From Paludibacteraceae bacterium (GTDB lineage Bacteria > Bacteroidota > Bacteroidia > Bacteroidales > Paludibacteraceae): a DNA stretch of 64,000 nt. The stretch covers positions 62,001 through 126,000 of the forward strand of contig JAEERP010000001.1 in the NCBI GenBank assembly GCA_016285885.1, in the 5' to 3' direction. The notes under the pieces are model-generated. The model was not told where the DNA came from. It did no database searches and worked only from the letters and a program-made list of their open reading frames with translations. Positions 14,321 to 22,134 of this stretch are shown piece by piece. Both the position numbers and the translations under genes were made by a program. Each line of letters begins with the position of its first letter. The stretch's first letter is position 1.

Positions 14321-15135
14321 AAAAGATTCTATTTCTTCACGGATTCTTCGCGAGTGGCCAGTGCGTTCCTGCCTTGGCCTTGCAGGAGGCGTTTGCGGAA
14401 AAGGCGCAGGTGATCTCGCCTGACCTCCCTAGGTACCCCCATGCGGCGATGATGCAGATTAGGGAGATCATTGACCGGGAGAGGCCTGACCTCTTGGTGG
14501 GCAATAGCTGTGGCGCTTTCTATGCGCAGATGCTGGCGCCTGTCGTGGGCATTCCGGCGCTGCTGGGTAACCCGCACTTCCAAATGACGGAGTTCCTGAA
14601 ACTGCGTCTTGGCGAACATGAGTATAAGTCGCCCCGAAAGGACGGCAACCAGAAGTTCATCATCGACGAAGAGCTGATCGCCGCATTCGCCGAGTGGGAG
14701 GCTGTGCAGTTCAACCATTGCAACCCTTACTACAAGGAGCGTGTCTGGGGAATTTTCGGCGAGCAGGATAAGGTGGCGCACTTCGAACCGCTCTTCCAGG
14801 AGCACTACAACCACGCTTTCCACTTCCCGGGCGCTCATACCCCGACGGCGGAGGAGGTCTCCACCTGGTACGTGCCTCTGGCGGAGAAGCTGTTGTTGCA
14901 GTATCCTGCGCCGCAAGACCATATGCGCTACTTCCAGCATTTCAACGGTGGATATTATCGTTACATACTCTCGGCTTTCGATTCCGAGACCGAGGAGCGC
15001 ATGGTCGTCTATCAGGCTATGCATGGTGATTGTCAGTATTGGGTTCGTCCCGAAAACATGTTCTTTGATTCTATTGTCCGTGACGGCCGCAAGTTCGCGA
15101 GGTTCACGGAGGTTGATGTGGAAGAGATTGTATAG
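14317..15135 (+). CDS. YqiA-like alpha/beta hydrolase fused to a DUF1653 domain
   Basis: A 272-aa protein starting at the ATG at 14317 (overlap ATGA with the previous gene); an in-frame GTG lies two codons upstream. Residues 1-190 resemble the YqiA/YcfP esterase family: ILFLHGFFASGQ, VGNSCGAFYAQ with the nucleophile serine in G-N-S-C-G, and a late GAHTPT histidine. Residues about 205-270 look like DUF1653: YFQHFNGGYYRYILSAFDSETEERMVVYQA, then WVRPENMFF. DUF1653 is normally a stand-alone protein of about 70 aa. The fusion suggests a common, still unknown substrate context. Confidence 0.75.
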   Translation: MKKILFLHGFFASGQCVPALALQEAFAEKAQVISPDLPRYPHAAMMQIREIIDRERPDLLVGNSCGAFYAQMLAPVVGIPALLGNPHFQMTEFLKLRLGEHEYKSPRKDGNQKFIIDEELIAAFAEWEAVQFNHCNPYYKERVWGIFGEQDKVAHFEPLFQEHYNHAFHFPGAHTPTAEEVSTWYVPLAEKLLLQYPAPQDHMRYFQHFNGGYYRYILSAFDSETEERMVVYQAMHGDCQYWVRPENMFFDSIVRDGRKFARFTEVDVEEIV

Positions 15136-15148
15136 TTTATAAGTGGAT

Positions 15149-16270
15149 ATGGATCGTAGTTCTCAAATCATTCGTACCAGTTGGGTGGGTATTGTCACCA
15201 ACGTGTTATTAGCGGCTTTCAAGGCTGTTGTAGGTATTCTCTCCAGCAGCGTGGCTATCGTGATGGACGCAGTCAATAACTTGAGCGATGCGCTGTCGAG
15301 CGTCATCACTATCGTCGGCACGAAGCTCTCGCAACGTCCGGCCGACCGTCAACATCCCTTCGGCTTTGGGCGCATAGAGTATTTCAGCGCCATCATCATC
15401 GCGGTCATCGTGCTCTCGGTGGGTATCACTTCGCTCATCGAGTCGGTCAAGAAGATCTTCGACCCTACGGAACCTAGCTATACGAAGGGTACGCTGGTGA
15501 TCATTGTGGTGGCCATCGTGGTGAAACTGGTGCTGGGACAGTATGTGAAGCGCAAGGGCGAGCAACTGAAGAGTGACGCACTGATCGCTTCTGGCTCGGA
15601 TGCGCTGTTCGATGCGGTCATCACGCTGGCGACGCTCGTCTCGGCGGGTGTCATGCTGCTGTGGAATGTGTCGCTCGACGGTATCTTAGGTGCCCTGATC
15701 TCCGTGGTCATCATCAAGGCGGGTGTGGAGATGCTTGCCTCGCCCGTCAATGAGCTTCTGGGCAAGAGCATCCCGGCGGAGCTTACCGATCAGATCAAGG
15801 AGGAGGTCTCTTCGATTGAGGGCGTGCACGGGGTGTTCGACCTTATCCTGCATAACTACGGACCGGACGTGAAGATCGGTTCGATGCACGTCAACGTCTA
15901 TGATACGATGTCCGCCCATGATATCCATGGCCTGACACGCAAGATCTCCACGCTGATGCATGAGCGGCATGGCATCATCATGACCGTCGGTATCTATGCC
16001 ATCGCTACGGGCGAAAACAAGCAGTCTGAACTGCAGTCGAAGGTGTTGCGTGTCTTCGCCTCCCACAAGGAGATCATTCAGGTGCATGGGCTCTATTACT
16101 CGGAGTGCGATAACTTCCTCTCCGTCGATGTCATCCCTGACTATACCGTCCACGATGACGATGCGCTGAGTCGTCAGCTCGCTGCCGAAATCGAACCGCT
16201 GGTGCCTGGCGTGCGGGTGGCTGTCGTGGTGGAACACAATTACAGCGAGGAGCCGAATATTAACCGTTAA
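15149..16270 (+). CDS. cation diffusion facilitator (CDF) family transporter
   Basis: A 373-aa protein from the ATG at 15149; a GTG lies two codons upstream. Family marks are DAVNNLSDALSS in helix 2, HPFGFGRIEYFSA in the following loop and helix, and SDALFDAV in helix 5, which carry the Asp residues of the metal site. A cytoplasmic ferredoxin-like C-terminal domain with several His/Asp follows (GVHGVFDLILHNYGPDVKIGSMHV). It is longer than classical members because of a second such domain (residues about 285-365), a form common in Clostridia and Bacteroidetes. Exports Zn, Fe or Mn from the cytoplasm; the metal cannot be read from sequence. Confidence 0.9.
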   Translation: MDRSSQIIRTSWVGIVTNVLLAAFKAVVGILSSSVAIVMDAVNNLSDALSSVITIVGTKLSQRPADRQHPFGFGRIEYFSAIIIAVIVLSVGITSLIESVKKIFDPTEPSYTKGTLVIIVVAIVVKLVLGQYVKRKGEQLKSDALIASGSDALFDAVITLATLVSAGVMLLWNVSLDGILGALISVVIIKAGVEMLASPVNELLGKSIPAELTDQIKEEVSSIEGVHGVFDLILHNYGPDVKIGSMHVNVYDTMSAHDIHGLTRKISTLMHERHGIIMTVGIYAIATGENKQSELQSKVLRVFASHKEIIQVHGLYYSECDNFLSVDVIPDYTVHDDDALSRQLAAEIEPLVPGVRVAVVVEHNYSEEPNINR

Positions 16271-16290
16271 TCATAAAATCGGAGGCTGTT

Positions 16291-16836
16291 ATGATAGACC
16301 AAATCATTGATTACAACAAGACTTTCGTGGCTGAGAAGGGGTATGAGAAGTATGTGACGGACAAATACCCTGACAAGAAACTGGCCGTGCTGTCGTGCAT
16401 GGACACCCGTCTGACCGAACTACTGCCCGCGGCGCTCGGCCTGAAGAACGGTGACGCTAAGATCATCAAGAATGCGGGGGGCTTGGTCATCTCGCCTTTC
16501 GACTCGGCCATGCGTAGCCTGATCGTCTCTATCTATGAGTTGGGCGTGGAGGAGATCATGGTGGTGGCGCACTCCCATTGCGGGGCTTGCCACATGAGCT
16601 ACGACCATTTCCACCATGAGATGATTGCCCGTGGCGTGACCGACCAGACGCTCGACACCATCCGCAAGTGCGGCATCGATCTCAACACATGGCTGGAGGG
16701 CTTCAAGGATACGCCTACCTCTGTGCGCAGGACGGTGGAGACCATCAAGACTCACCCTCTCGTGCCGAAGGATATTGTGGTCAGGGGCTTCATCATCGAT
16801 TCGGAAACGGGGGCTTTGGAGGAAATTAGGAGTTGA
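16291..16836 (+). CDS. beta-class carbonic anhydrase
   Basis: A 181-aa protein. The zinc ligands are seen in SCMDTR (Cys, with the Asp-Arg dyad) and in HSHCGAC (His and Cys, spaced H-x-x-C). NAGG follows the first motif as expected. It interconverts CO2 and bicarbonate in the cytoplasm. It belongs to the short beta-CA-like type common in Firmicutes and Bacteroidetes. It lies 20 nt after the CDF gene with a GGAGG ribosome site (GGAGGCTGTT) and 4 nt before an acetyltransferase gene, so it is in the same operon. Confidence 0.9.
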   Translation: MIDQIIDYNKTFVAEKGYEKYVTDKYPDKKLAVLSCMDTRLTELLPAALGLKNGDAKIIKNAGGLVISPFDSAMRSLIVSIYELGVEEIMVVAHSHCGACHMSYDHFHHEMIARGVTDQTLDTIRKCGIDLNTWLEGFKDTPTSVRRTVETIKTHPLVPKDIVVRGFIIDSETGALEEIRS

Positions 16837-16840
16837 TAAT

Positions 16841-17242
16841 ATGTTGGAATATAAAGATATACATGAATTTAGGAAGGAAGATTTGGAGTCTTTGTTCCTT
16901 TCCGTCGAATGGTCTTCCGGCCATTATCCGGAGAAACTGGTGGTCGCCATGCGCAACTTCGAAACGGTCTATACCGCATGGGATGGTGACCAACTTGTGG
17001 GGCTGATCTGCGCGATGGACGATGGTGTCATGACGGCCTATGTCCACTACCTGCTTGTTCGTCCGACTCACCAAGACCAGGGCATCGGACGACGCTTGGT
17101 GGAGATGATGAAGGAGCACTACAAGGATTACCTGCGCATTGTTGTTGTCGCCTACAACGAGGAGTTGGACTTCTACGGGGCGTGCGGCTTCAAGAAGGCG
17201 GACGATGCCAGTCCGATGTTCATCACCAGCCTGTGGACCTGA
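16841..17242 (+). CDS. GNAT-family N-acetyltransferase
   Basis: A 133-aa protein from the ATG at 16841; the frame opens earlier inside the previous gene, but that overlap would be long and the family start fits here. The acetyl-CoA-binding motif is visible as LLVRPTHQDQGIGRRLVEMM, matching R-x-x-G-x-G/A, followed by YNEELDFYGACGFKKADD, the usual C-terminal 'FY-x-x-x-GF' strand. The acceptor substrate is unknown. It is preceded by the carbonic anhydrase gene with only 4 nt between. Confidence 0.88.
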   Translation: MLEYKDIHEFRKEDLESLFLSVEWSSGHYPEKLVVAMRNFETVYTAWDGDQLVGLICAMDDGVMTAYVHYLLVRPTHQDQGIGRRLVEMMKEHYKDYLRIVVVAYNEELDFYGACGFKKADDASPMFITSLWT

Positions 17243-17256
17243 AAACTATCTGAGAT

Positions 17257-17490
17257 ATGCTGACCGTCGACACCATCAATATGTGCTCGCACCTGCAGAA
17301 GAAACTGTTCGAGGAGGAGGGTGTCTATCACTCTCTTTGGCAGGCCATGCAGGCAGACCCCGAACTGACGGCTGTGGTCCGTTCACGCCAGCTCCATGTC
17401 TACCGCAACGGAAAGAAAGTGCTGGTGCTGGCGGGGAAGTCCGCTCCCAAGATCATACGGGAAGACCCTATCTGTGAGTTGCTCCCCTGA
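17257..17490 (+). CDS. small conserved-looking protein, 77 aa
   Basis: A 77-aa frame starting 14 nt after the acetyltransferase gene, in the same direction and with similar codon use, so it is likely real and last in the operon. It has a helical first half (LQKKLFEEEGVYHSLWQAMQADPELTAVV) and a beta-like second half (RQLHVYRNGKKVLVLAGKSAPKII). No signal peptide, membrane segment or metal motif. I do not recognise a family. Confidence 0.55.
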   Translation: MLTVDTINMCSHLQKKLFEEEGVYHSLWQAMQADPELTAVVRSRQLHVYRNGKKVLVLAGKSAPKIIREDPICELLP

Positions 17491-17522
17491 TGTTTATATC
17501 CTTTGGAGGTTTAGAACCGCTA

Positions 17523-17921
17523 TCAGGCGATCCCCAACAGTTCCACCTCGAAGATCAGTGTCGAACCGCCCGGAATGCCTGGCTGGGAGAACTTTCCGTA
17601 ACCCATTTCGGCGGGGATGTAGAGCTCCCATTTATCGCCTATGTGCATCTCTTGCATGGCGGTGATCCAACCCTCGATCAGGTCGCATAGCCTGCAAGCT
17701 AAAGGTACGCCGCCACGGCTGCTGTCGAACTCTTTACCGTCGATGGTCTTCCCCGTGTAGTGGGCGGTGATGACGCTGCGGACCGTCGGTTTCGCGCTCG
17801 ACGGGTTCCCTTCGTTCAGCACTTTGTAGTAGACACCCTTGGGCAACGCCTTGACGCCCGCTTCCTTCGCCTTCTCCTCAAGCCACTTTTTGTTCGCTTG
17901 TATGTACTCTTGTTTCGCCAT
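17523..17921 (-). CDS. FKBP-type peptidyl-prolyl isomerase
   Basis: A 132-aa protein. The FKBP core is clear: VITAHYTGKTIDGKEFDSS, LCDLIEGWITAMQEMHIGDKWELYIPAEMGYG and GSTLIFEVELLGI. The loop ahead of the core helix reads GGVPLACRLCDLI, a small departure from the usual P-x-x-F-x-L pattern. No signal peptide, so it probably acts in the cytoplasm, assisting proline isomerisation in folding proteins. It converges on the 77-aa gene with about 30 bp between. Confidence 0.9.
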   Translation of the reverse strand: MAKQEYIQANKKWLEEKAKEAGVKALPKGVYYKVLNEGNPSSAKPTVRSVITAHYTGKTIDGKEFDSSRGGVPLACRLCDLIEGWITAMQEMHIGDKWELYIPAEMGYGKFSQPGIPGGSTLIFEVELLGIA

Positions 17922-17998
17922 TTTTCCTATGTGCTAATTTTGTGTGCGATTTTAGTGAAAAATCCGCAATCCTTAGCCATTAAAGGAGGGTATTGTCG

Positions 17999-18006
17999 TA
18001 TATTTG
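17999..18006 (+). promoter_or_regulatory. -7 box of a Bacteroidetes-type promoter
   Basis: TATATTTG matches TAnnTTTG exactly, 39 bp before the acetyltransferase start at 18045. The -33 element is weak. Confidence 0.5.
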
Positions 18007-18044
18007 TACTATACAATTGGTTTGTAGGCATAATTCAATCATAA

Positions 18045-18530
18045 ATGACCCATATTCGCAACATACAACCCCAGGAGATCCCCGTGTTGGACGATTTCCT
18101 CTACGAAGCCATCTTTATCCCTCAAGGTGTGGTGCCACCACCACGTTCCATCATCGAGCAGGAGGATTTGCAGCTCTATGTGCGTGGTTTCGGGGAGTCT
18201 CCTCACGACCATTGCCTGGTGGCGGAGTGTGACGGCAAGATCGTCGGCGCCGTATGGGTACGGGTGATGGACGATTATGGACATGTGGACGACCAGACCC
18301 CTTCGTTGGCCATCTCGCTCTATCCGGACTATCGTGGCCAGGGCATCGGCACGCAACTGCTTCACCAAATGCTCGAACTCCTCCACCAGAAAGGCTATGC
18401 GCAAGTATCCTTGTCGGTTCAGAAAGAGAACTATGCGCTCCGCATGTATCAAAAGGTAGGTTTCAAGATTATGGAGGATAGGGGAGAGGAGCTCCTGATG
18501 CTCGCACAACTTCCCCCTCCTCGTTGTTAA
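18045..18530 (+). CDS. GNAT-family N-acetyltransferase
   Basis: A 161-aa protein with the GNAT core: AECDGKIVGAVWVRVMDDYG (strand 4 region), AISLYPDYRGQGIGTQLL, the acetyl-CoA loop R-G-Q-G-I-G, and ENYALRMYQKVGFKIMEDRGEELLML. The N-terminal segment (HIRNIQPQEIPVLDDFLYEAIFIPQG) is typical of a Bacteroidetes group of stand-alone acetyltransferases. Substrate unknown. It has its own promoter and is the last ordinary gene before the AT-richer defence stretch. Confidence 0.88.
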   Translation: MTHIRNIQPQEIPVLDDFLYEAIFIPQGVVPPPRSIIEQEDLQLYVRGFGESPHDHCLVAECDGKIVGAVWVRVMDDYGHVDDQTPSLAISLYPDYRGQGIGTQLLHQMLELLHQKGYAQVSLSVQKENYALRMYQKVGFKIMEDRGEELLMLAQLPPPRC

Positions 18531-18631
18531 TCCGTTATGTCTCCACCCCGCCATGTTGTCAACCCGCCAAGTCGTAATGTCCCATCATTATCCCCCCCCT
18601 CCCCATAAAAAATCCACTCCTATGCCACGAT

Positions 18632-18656
18632 TTGGCACACCCCTTTCTTATATTTG
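18632..18656 (+). promoter_or_regulatory. promoter of the WYL regulator gene
   Basis: TTTG at about 18631-18634 and TATATTTG at 18649-18656 form a good -33/-7 pair. Transcription would start near 18663, so translation must begin at the ATG at 18674 rather than at an in-frame ATG at 18632. Confidence 0.65.
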
Positions 18657-18673
18657 CAAAAAAATCATTCGAT

Positions 18674-19597
18674 ATGGCAGGGAAAGGACCCAATCTAATT
18701 AGAAAGTATGTCTGGTTGGTAGACACTATCAACCGCAATCAAAAGATTTCCTTTGACGATCTGAACAAGAAGTGGAAGGGAAACGTGGACCTCAGCGGAG
18801 GAACCGATCTTCCTAAACGCACCTTTGAGAACTGGCGCAAAGCTATTGAGGAAATGTTTGATATCAATATCGAAAACGAGCGTTGTGATGAGTATCGCTA
18901 CTACATAGAGAACAGTGATGACCTCAATAACGGCGGACTGCGTTCGTGGATCATCAACACGTTCTGCGTCAGCAACACCTTGCTCTGCAGCCAAACCATC
19001 AAAGACCGTATCCTGCTGGAGTACGTACCCTCAGGACAGGCATACCTGCAAACCATCATCGAGGCCATGAAGGAGAACCGTGTGCTCAACATGACCTATC
19101 ATAGTTTCTGGAAAGACAAAGAGGGAAACTATGATGTGCACCCCTATTGCGTGAAGTTATTCCGTCAACGATGGTATATGGTGGCACAGGGAACCTATCA
19201 TGATGAGCCAAGGATATATGCATTGGATCGTATTCAAGAATTGAATGTGAAGGACGAGACATTTGAGTTGCCAAAAGATTGGGATGCGAATGAATACTTT
19301 GATGGTAGTTACGGTATTATTACCAACCCTCATGAGGAGAAACAGATAGTCAAGATAAAGGTGTCGGCGAGTCAAGCCAATTACATACGTAGCCTGAAGA
19401 TACATGAATCGCAAGAGGAGGTGGAATGCAATGAAGAATACAGTATCTTCACCTTCTTCCTCCGTCCCGAGCTTGATTTCCAGCAAGAGTTGTTGAAGAA
19501 TGGGGAAGATGTGGAAGTGATTGAGCCTCAATGGTTTCGCAATGATATAGGAGAAAAGATAAAAAGAATGTGGGATAAATATAAAAGAAAGAAATGA
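18674..19597 (+). CDS. WYL-domain transcriptional regulator
   Basis: A 307-aa protein. The N-terminal part (LVDTINRNQKISFDDLNKKW, then TFENWRKAIEEMF) is a winged-helix DNA-binding domain. The WYL domain runs from about residue 125 to 215: NMTYHSFWKDKEGNYDVHPYCVKLFRQRWYMVAQG, with W-Y-M in place of W-Y-L, then RIYALDRIQEL. A C-terminal extension (WCX-like) follows. WYL regulators often control defence islands by sensing nucleic-acid ligands. Its stop overlaps the start of the exonuclease gene (ATGA), so the two are cotranscribed. It could also regulate the downstream RhuM-Fic and AbiE genes. Confidence 0.88.
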   Translation: MAGKGPNLIRKYVWLVDTINRNQKISFDDLNKKWKGNVDLSGGTDLPKRTFENWRKAIEEMFDINIENERCDEYRYYIENSDDLNNGGLRSWIINTFCVSNTLLCSQTIKDRILLEYVPSGQAYLQTIIEAMKENRVLNMTYHSFWKDKEGNYDVHPYCVKLFRQRWYMVAQGTYHDEPRIYALDRIQELNVKDETFELPKDWDANEYFDGSYGIITNPHEEKQIVKIKVSASQANYIRSLKIHESQEEVECNEEYSIFTFFLRPELDFQQELLKNGEDVEVIEPQWFRNDIGEKIKRMWDKYKRKK

Positions 19598-20088
19598 AAG
19601 ACTTTGCAGCAATAGATTTTGAGACGGCCAACAATGAGCGCTCCTCCGTGTGCTCCGTCGGCATCGTCATCGTGCGGGATGGTGAGTTTGTGGACTCGTT
19701 CTACTCTCTCATTCAGCCAGAGCCCAACTATTACAATTACTGGTGTTCGCAGGTCCATGGCCTTTGTCACGAGGACACGGACGACGCCCCCATCTTCCCC
19801 AAGGTGTGGGCGCAGATCGAACCGTTGATAGCGGGATTGCCCCTTGTGGCGCACAACAGCTCATTTGACGAGAGTTGTCTGAAGGCAGTCTTCCGCACTT
19901 ACCAGATGGACTATCCTGATTATGAGTTCCATTGCACATGCGTAGCGGCCCGTAGACATTTCGGGAAGCGCTTGCCCAACCACCAGCTGCACGTCGTTGC
20001 CGAAGCCTGTGGTTACCATCTGGAGAACCACCATCACGCACTGGCGGATGCGGAGGCTTGCGCTTGGATCGCTAGGGAGATATTGTGA
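19594..20088 (+). CDS. DEDDh 3'-5' exonuclease (DnaQ-like)
   Basis: A 164-aa protein. The DEDDh motifs are complete: Exo I at AIDFETAN (Asp-x-Glu), Exo II at AHNSSFDESCL (the Asp) and Exo III at HHALADAEA (His-x4-Asp). The length is that of stand-alone DnaQ/PolC-type exonucleases acting on single-stranded DNA or RNA ends. It is translationally coupled to the WYL regulator (ATGA overlap). Its last 33 bases are found again at 21115-21147, so the downstream RhuM-Fic gene seems to have been inserted at its 3' end without damaging it. Confidence 0.9.
   Translation: MKDFAAIDFETANNERSSVCSVGIVIVRDGEFVDSFYSLIQPEPNYYNYWCSQVHGLCHEDTDDAPIFPKVWAQIEPLIAGLPLVAHNSSFDESCLKAVFRTYQMDYPDYEFHCTCVAARRHFGKRLPNHQLHVVAEACGYHLENHHHALADAEACAWIAREIL
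20054..20086. repeat. exonuclease 3' end, left copy of a 33-bp direct repeat
   Basis: AGGCTTGCGCTTGGATCGCT through GATATTGT is repeated at 21115-21147 with one mismatch. It flanks the RhuM-Fic gene like an attachment site. Confidence 0.88.
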
Positions 20089-20139
20089 GTAAGTATGAAT
20101 TACGATTTACCTTGAATACTAAACTATATTAAAAGAAAT

Positions 20140-21111
20140 ATGAAAAATCAAATTGAAATCTATCAAACAGAAGACGGACAGACACAGATTGATGTCCGAC
20201 TGGAGAACGAGACGGTGTGGCTGACGCAAGCTCAAATGGCAGAGCTATTTCAGAAAGATCAGTCTGTAATAGCACGTCATATAGCCAACGTGTTCAACGA
20301 GGGAGAACTAGAGAAACAAAGTAATATGCAAATTTTGCATAATACTCTGTCGAGATATAAGCCAACGGCTATTTATAACCTTGACGTTATCATTTCCGTA
20401 GGTTACCGTGTGAAGAGCAAACGTGGTACCGCTTTCCGTATATGGGCAAGACAAATCATAAAGGACTATCTTGTCAAAGGCTATGCCATTAATCAGCGCA
20501 TCCACAGAGAACAGATTGGTGAACTTCGCCAATTAGTAAGTATGCTGAGTTGCACAATCCAGGGGCAGCCACTGCTTTCCACTGACGAAACCAACGCCCT
20601 ATTCGAGGTGGTAACGGACTATACCTATGCGCTTGATACGCTCGACAATTATGATTATGAACGACTGACCATAGACAAGACCACCAAGGAAGAACCCTTT
20701 CATGCAACATACGAAAATGCGATGGAAGAAATTCGTCTTCTTCGTGAAAAATTTGGTGGATCAGTTCTCTTTGGTAACGAAAAGGACGACTCATTCAAGA
20801 GCAGTATAGGTCAGATTTATCAGACTTTTGATGGGGAAGAACTATATCCAAGTGTGGAGGAGAAAGCTGCCATGTTGCTTTATCTCGTGACTAAAAACCA
20901 CTCATTCAGTGACGGCAACAAACGCATCGCCGCCACCCTTTTCCTTTGGTTCCTCAATAATAACCGTATTCTCTATCGCAAGGACGGATCAAAACGTCTT
21001 GCCGACAATACGCTCGTAGCTCTAACCCTGATGATTGCCGAGAGCAAAACAGAGGAGAAAGATGTGATGGTGAAGGTGGTGGTGAACCTAATTAACCAGG
21101 AGAATGTATAA
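20140..21111 (+). CDS. RhuM-Fic fusion protein
   Basis: A 323-aa protein. Residues 1-125 are a RhuM-type domain (ETVWLTQAQMAELFQKDQSV, YNLDVIISVGYRVKSKRGTA), and residues about 190-310 a Fic domain with the catalytic motif HSFSDGNKRIAA: H-x-F-x-D-G-N-K-R. Fic enzymes transfer AMP or another nucleotide part to target proteins; the complete motif suggests activity. No inhibitory helix gene (S/T-x-x-x-E-G-N partner) is adjacent; the internal TFDGEELYPSVEEKA segment may contribute regulation. It is bordered by a 33-bp direct repeat and looks like a cargo gene. Confidence 0.88.
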   Translation: MKNQIEIYQTEDGQTQIDVRLENETVWLTQAQMAELFQKDQSVIARHIANVFNEGELEKQSNMQILHNTLSRYKPTAIYNLDVIISVGYRVKSKRGTAFRIWARQIIKDYLVKGYAINQRIHREQIGELRQLVSMLSCTIQGQPLLSTDETNALFEVVTDYTYALDTLDNYDYERLTIDKTTKEEPFHATYENAMEEIRLLREKFGGSVLFGNEKDDSFKSSIGQIYQTFDGEELYPSVEEKAAMLLYLVTKNHSFSDGNKRIAATLFLWFLNNNRILYRKDGSKRLADNTLVALTLMIAESKTEEKDVMVKVVVNLINQENV

Positions 21112-21114
21112 AGA

Positions 21115-21147
21115 AGGCTTGCGCTTGGATTGCTAGGGAGATATTGT
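21115..21147. repeat. exonuclease 3' end, right copy of a 33-bp direct repeat
   Basis: Second copy of the repeat at 20054-20086, four bases past the RhuM-Fic stop codon. No open frame continues from it. Confidence 0.88.
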
Positions 21148-21293
21148 AGACGGGGTGGTGTGGGTATTGGCGAAATTTGCGAATACCACTCAGCATGGTG
21201 TTATTAAAGGAATGACACATACTTTTTCCAATGATGTTTAATGGAAAGATGTTGAGAGAGCGAGGAAGAAATGACGAGTTAAGCAAAATATAA

Positions 21294-21335
21294 ATATAAA
21301 AAAGTTTATAGTGAATATAAAAAAGTTTATATTTG
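21294..21335 (+). promoter_or_regulatory. operator/promoter of the abiE operon
   Basis: ATATAAAAAAGTTTATA occurs twice, at 21294-21310 and 21315-21331, 21 bp apart, which is two helical turns. The second copy overlaps an exact -7 box TATATTTG (21328-21335). AbiEi antitoxins are known to repress their own operon, so these are probable AbiEi sites. Confidence 0.7.
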
Positions 21336-21372
21336 TTATAATTTTATCTTCAGATTCGCAAAAATTAATAAC

Positions 21373-22134
21373 ATGGCCACAAAAATACAACAGATATTAG
21401 AGACTACTCCACGAGACTCCATATTGTTTGGTTCATGGCTTTCTGACCATGGATTGGATGCCAAAGGTCAATATGCCTATATGAAGAGCGGATGGTTAGA
21501 CCGCATTTCAAAAGGAGTTTACAAGATGCATGGAGCCGAACCAAGTTTGTTGGCTGCAATATCGTCTTATAACACGCAACTAGGTAAGAGTTGTGTCGTT
21601 GGTGCCTATACAGCATTGGAACTTCGAGGGTATTCACATTATCTATCTATGGGGAAGCCGACGTCATACTTGTTTACGGATAAGTGCAACAGGTTACCCT
21701 CTTGGTTATTAAAGGACGAGTGGGATATGACTGTGAAATATATGATAACCTCGTTTTTAGGAGATGAACTGTTGGGCGTAGAGGCAATGCGTGTAGAGCA
21801 ACATGACTTACTCGTATCATCGCCAGAACGCGCATTCCTTGAATGTTTGAACTTGCCTGATGCTTCTTCTTCCCTATTAGACATCTATTATCTAATGGAG
21901 AGTTTGACAACTTTGCGTCCCAAATTGGTACAAACGTTGTTGGAATCATGTACTTCTCATAAAGTGAAACGGTTGTTTCTCTATATGGCAGAGAAAGCGA
22001 ACCATCCTTGGTTTAAGGCTCTAAAACCAGAGACTATAAACATTGGGACATCAAGACTTATGATCACGTCCACAGGAAAGTATATAAAAAAATATAACAT
22101 GACGATTTCTAAAGAACTTGCTGAATATGAATGA
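21373..22134 (+). CDS. abiEi: AbiEi-type antitoxin/repressor
   Basis: A 253-aa protein. The N-terminal part is a winged helix (YMKSGWLDRISKGVYK, the hallmark 'GWL-x-R-I-x-x-G-x-Y'), followed by VVGAYTALELRGYSHYLSMG and SPERAFLECLN, as in AbiEi-family (COG5340-like) antitoxins. In the type IV toxin-antitoxin system AbiE, this protein neutralises the nucleotidyltransferase AbiEii and represses the operon. Two direct repeats sit at its promoter. Its stop overlaps the start of abiEii by 8 nt. Confidence 0.88.
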   Translation: MATKIQQILETTPRDSILFGSWLSDHGLDAKGQYAYMKSGWLDRISKGVYKMHGAEPSLLAAISSYNTQLGKSCVVGAYTALELRGYSHYLSMGKPTSYLFTDKCNRLPSWLLKDEWDMTVKYMITSFLGDELLGVEAMRVEQHDLLVSSPERAFLECLNLPDASSSLLDIYYLMESLTTLRPKLVQTLLESCTSHKVKRLFLYMAEKANHPWFKALKPETINIGTSRLMITSTGKYIKKYNMTISKELAEYE

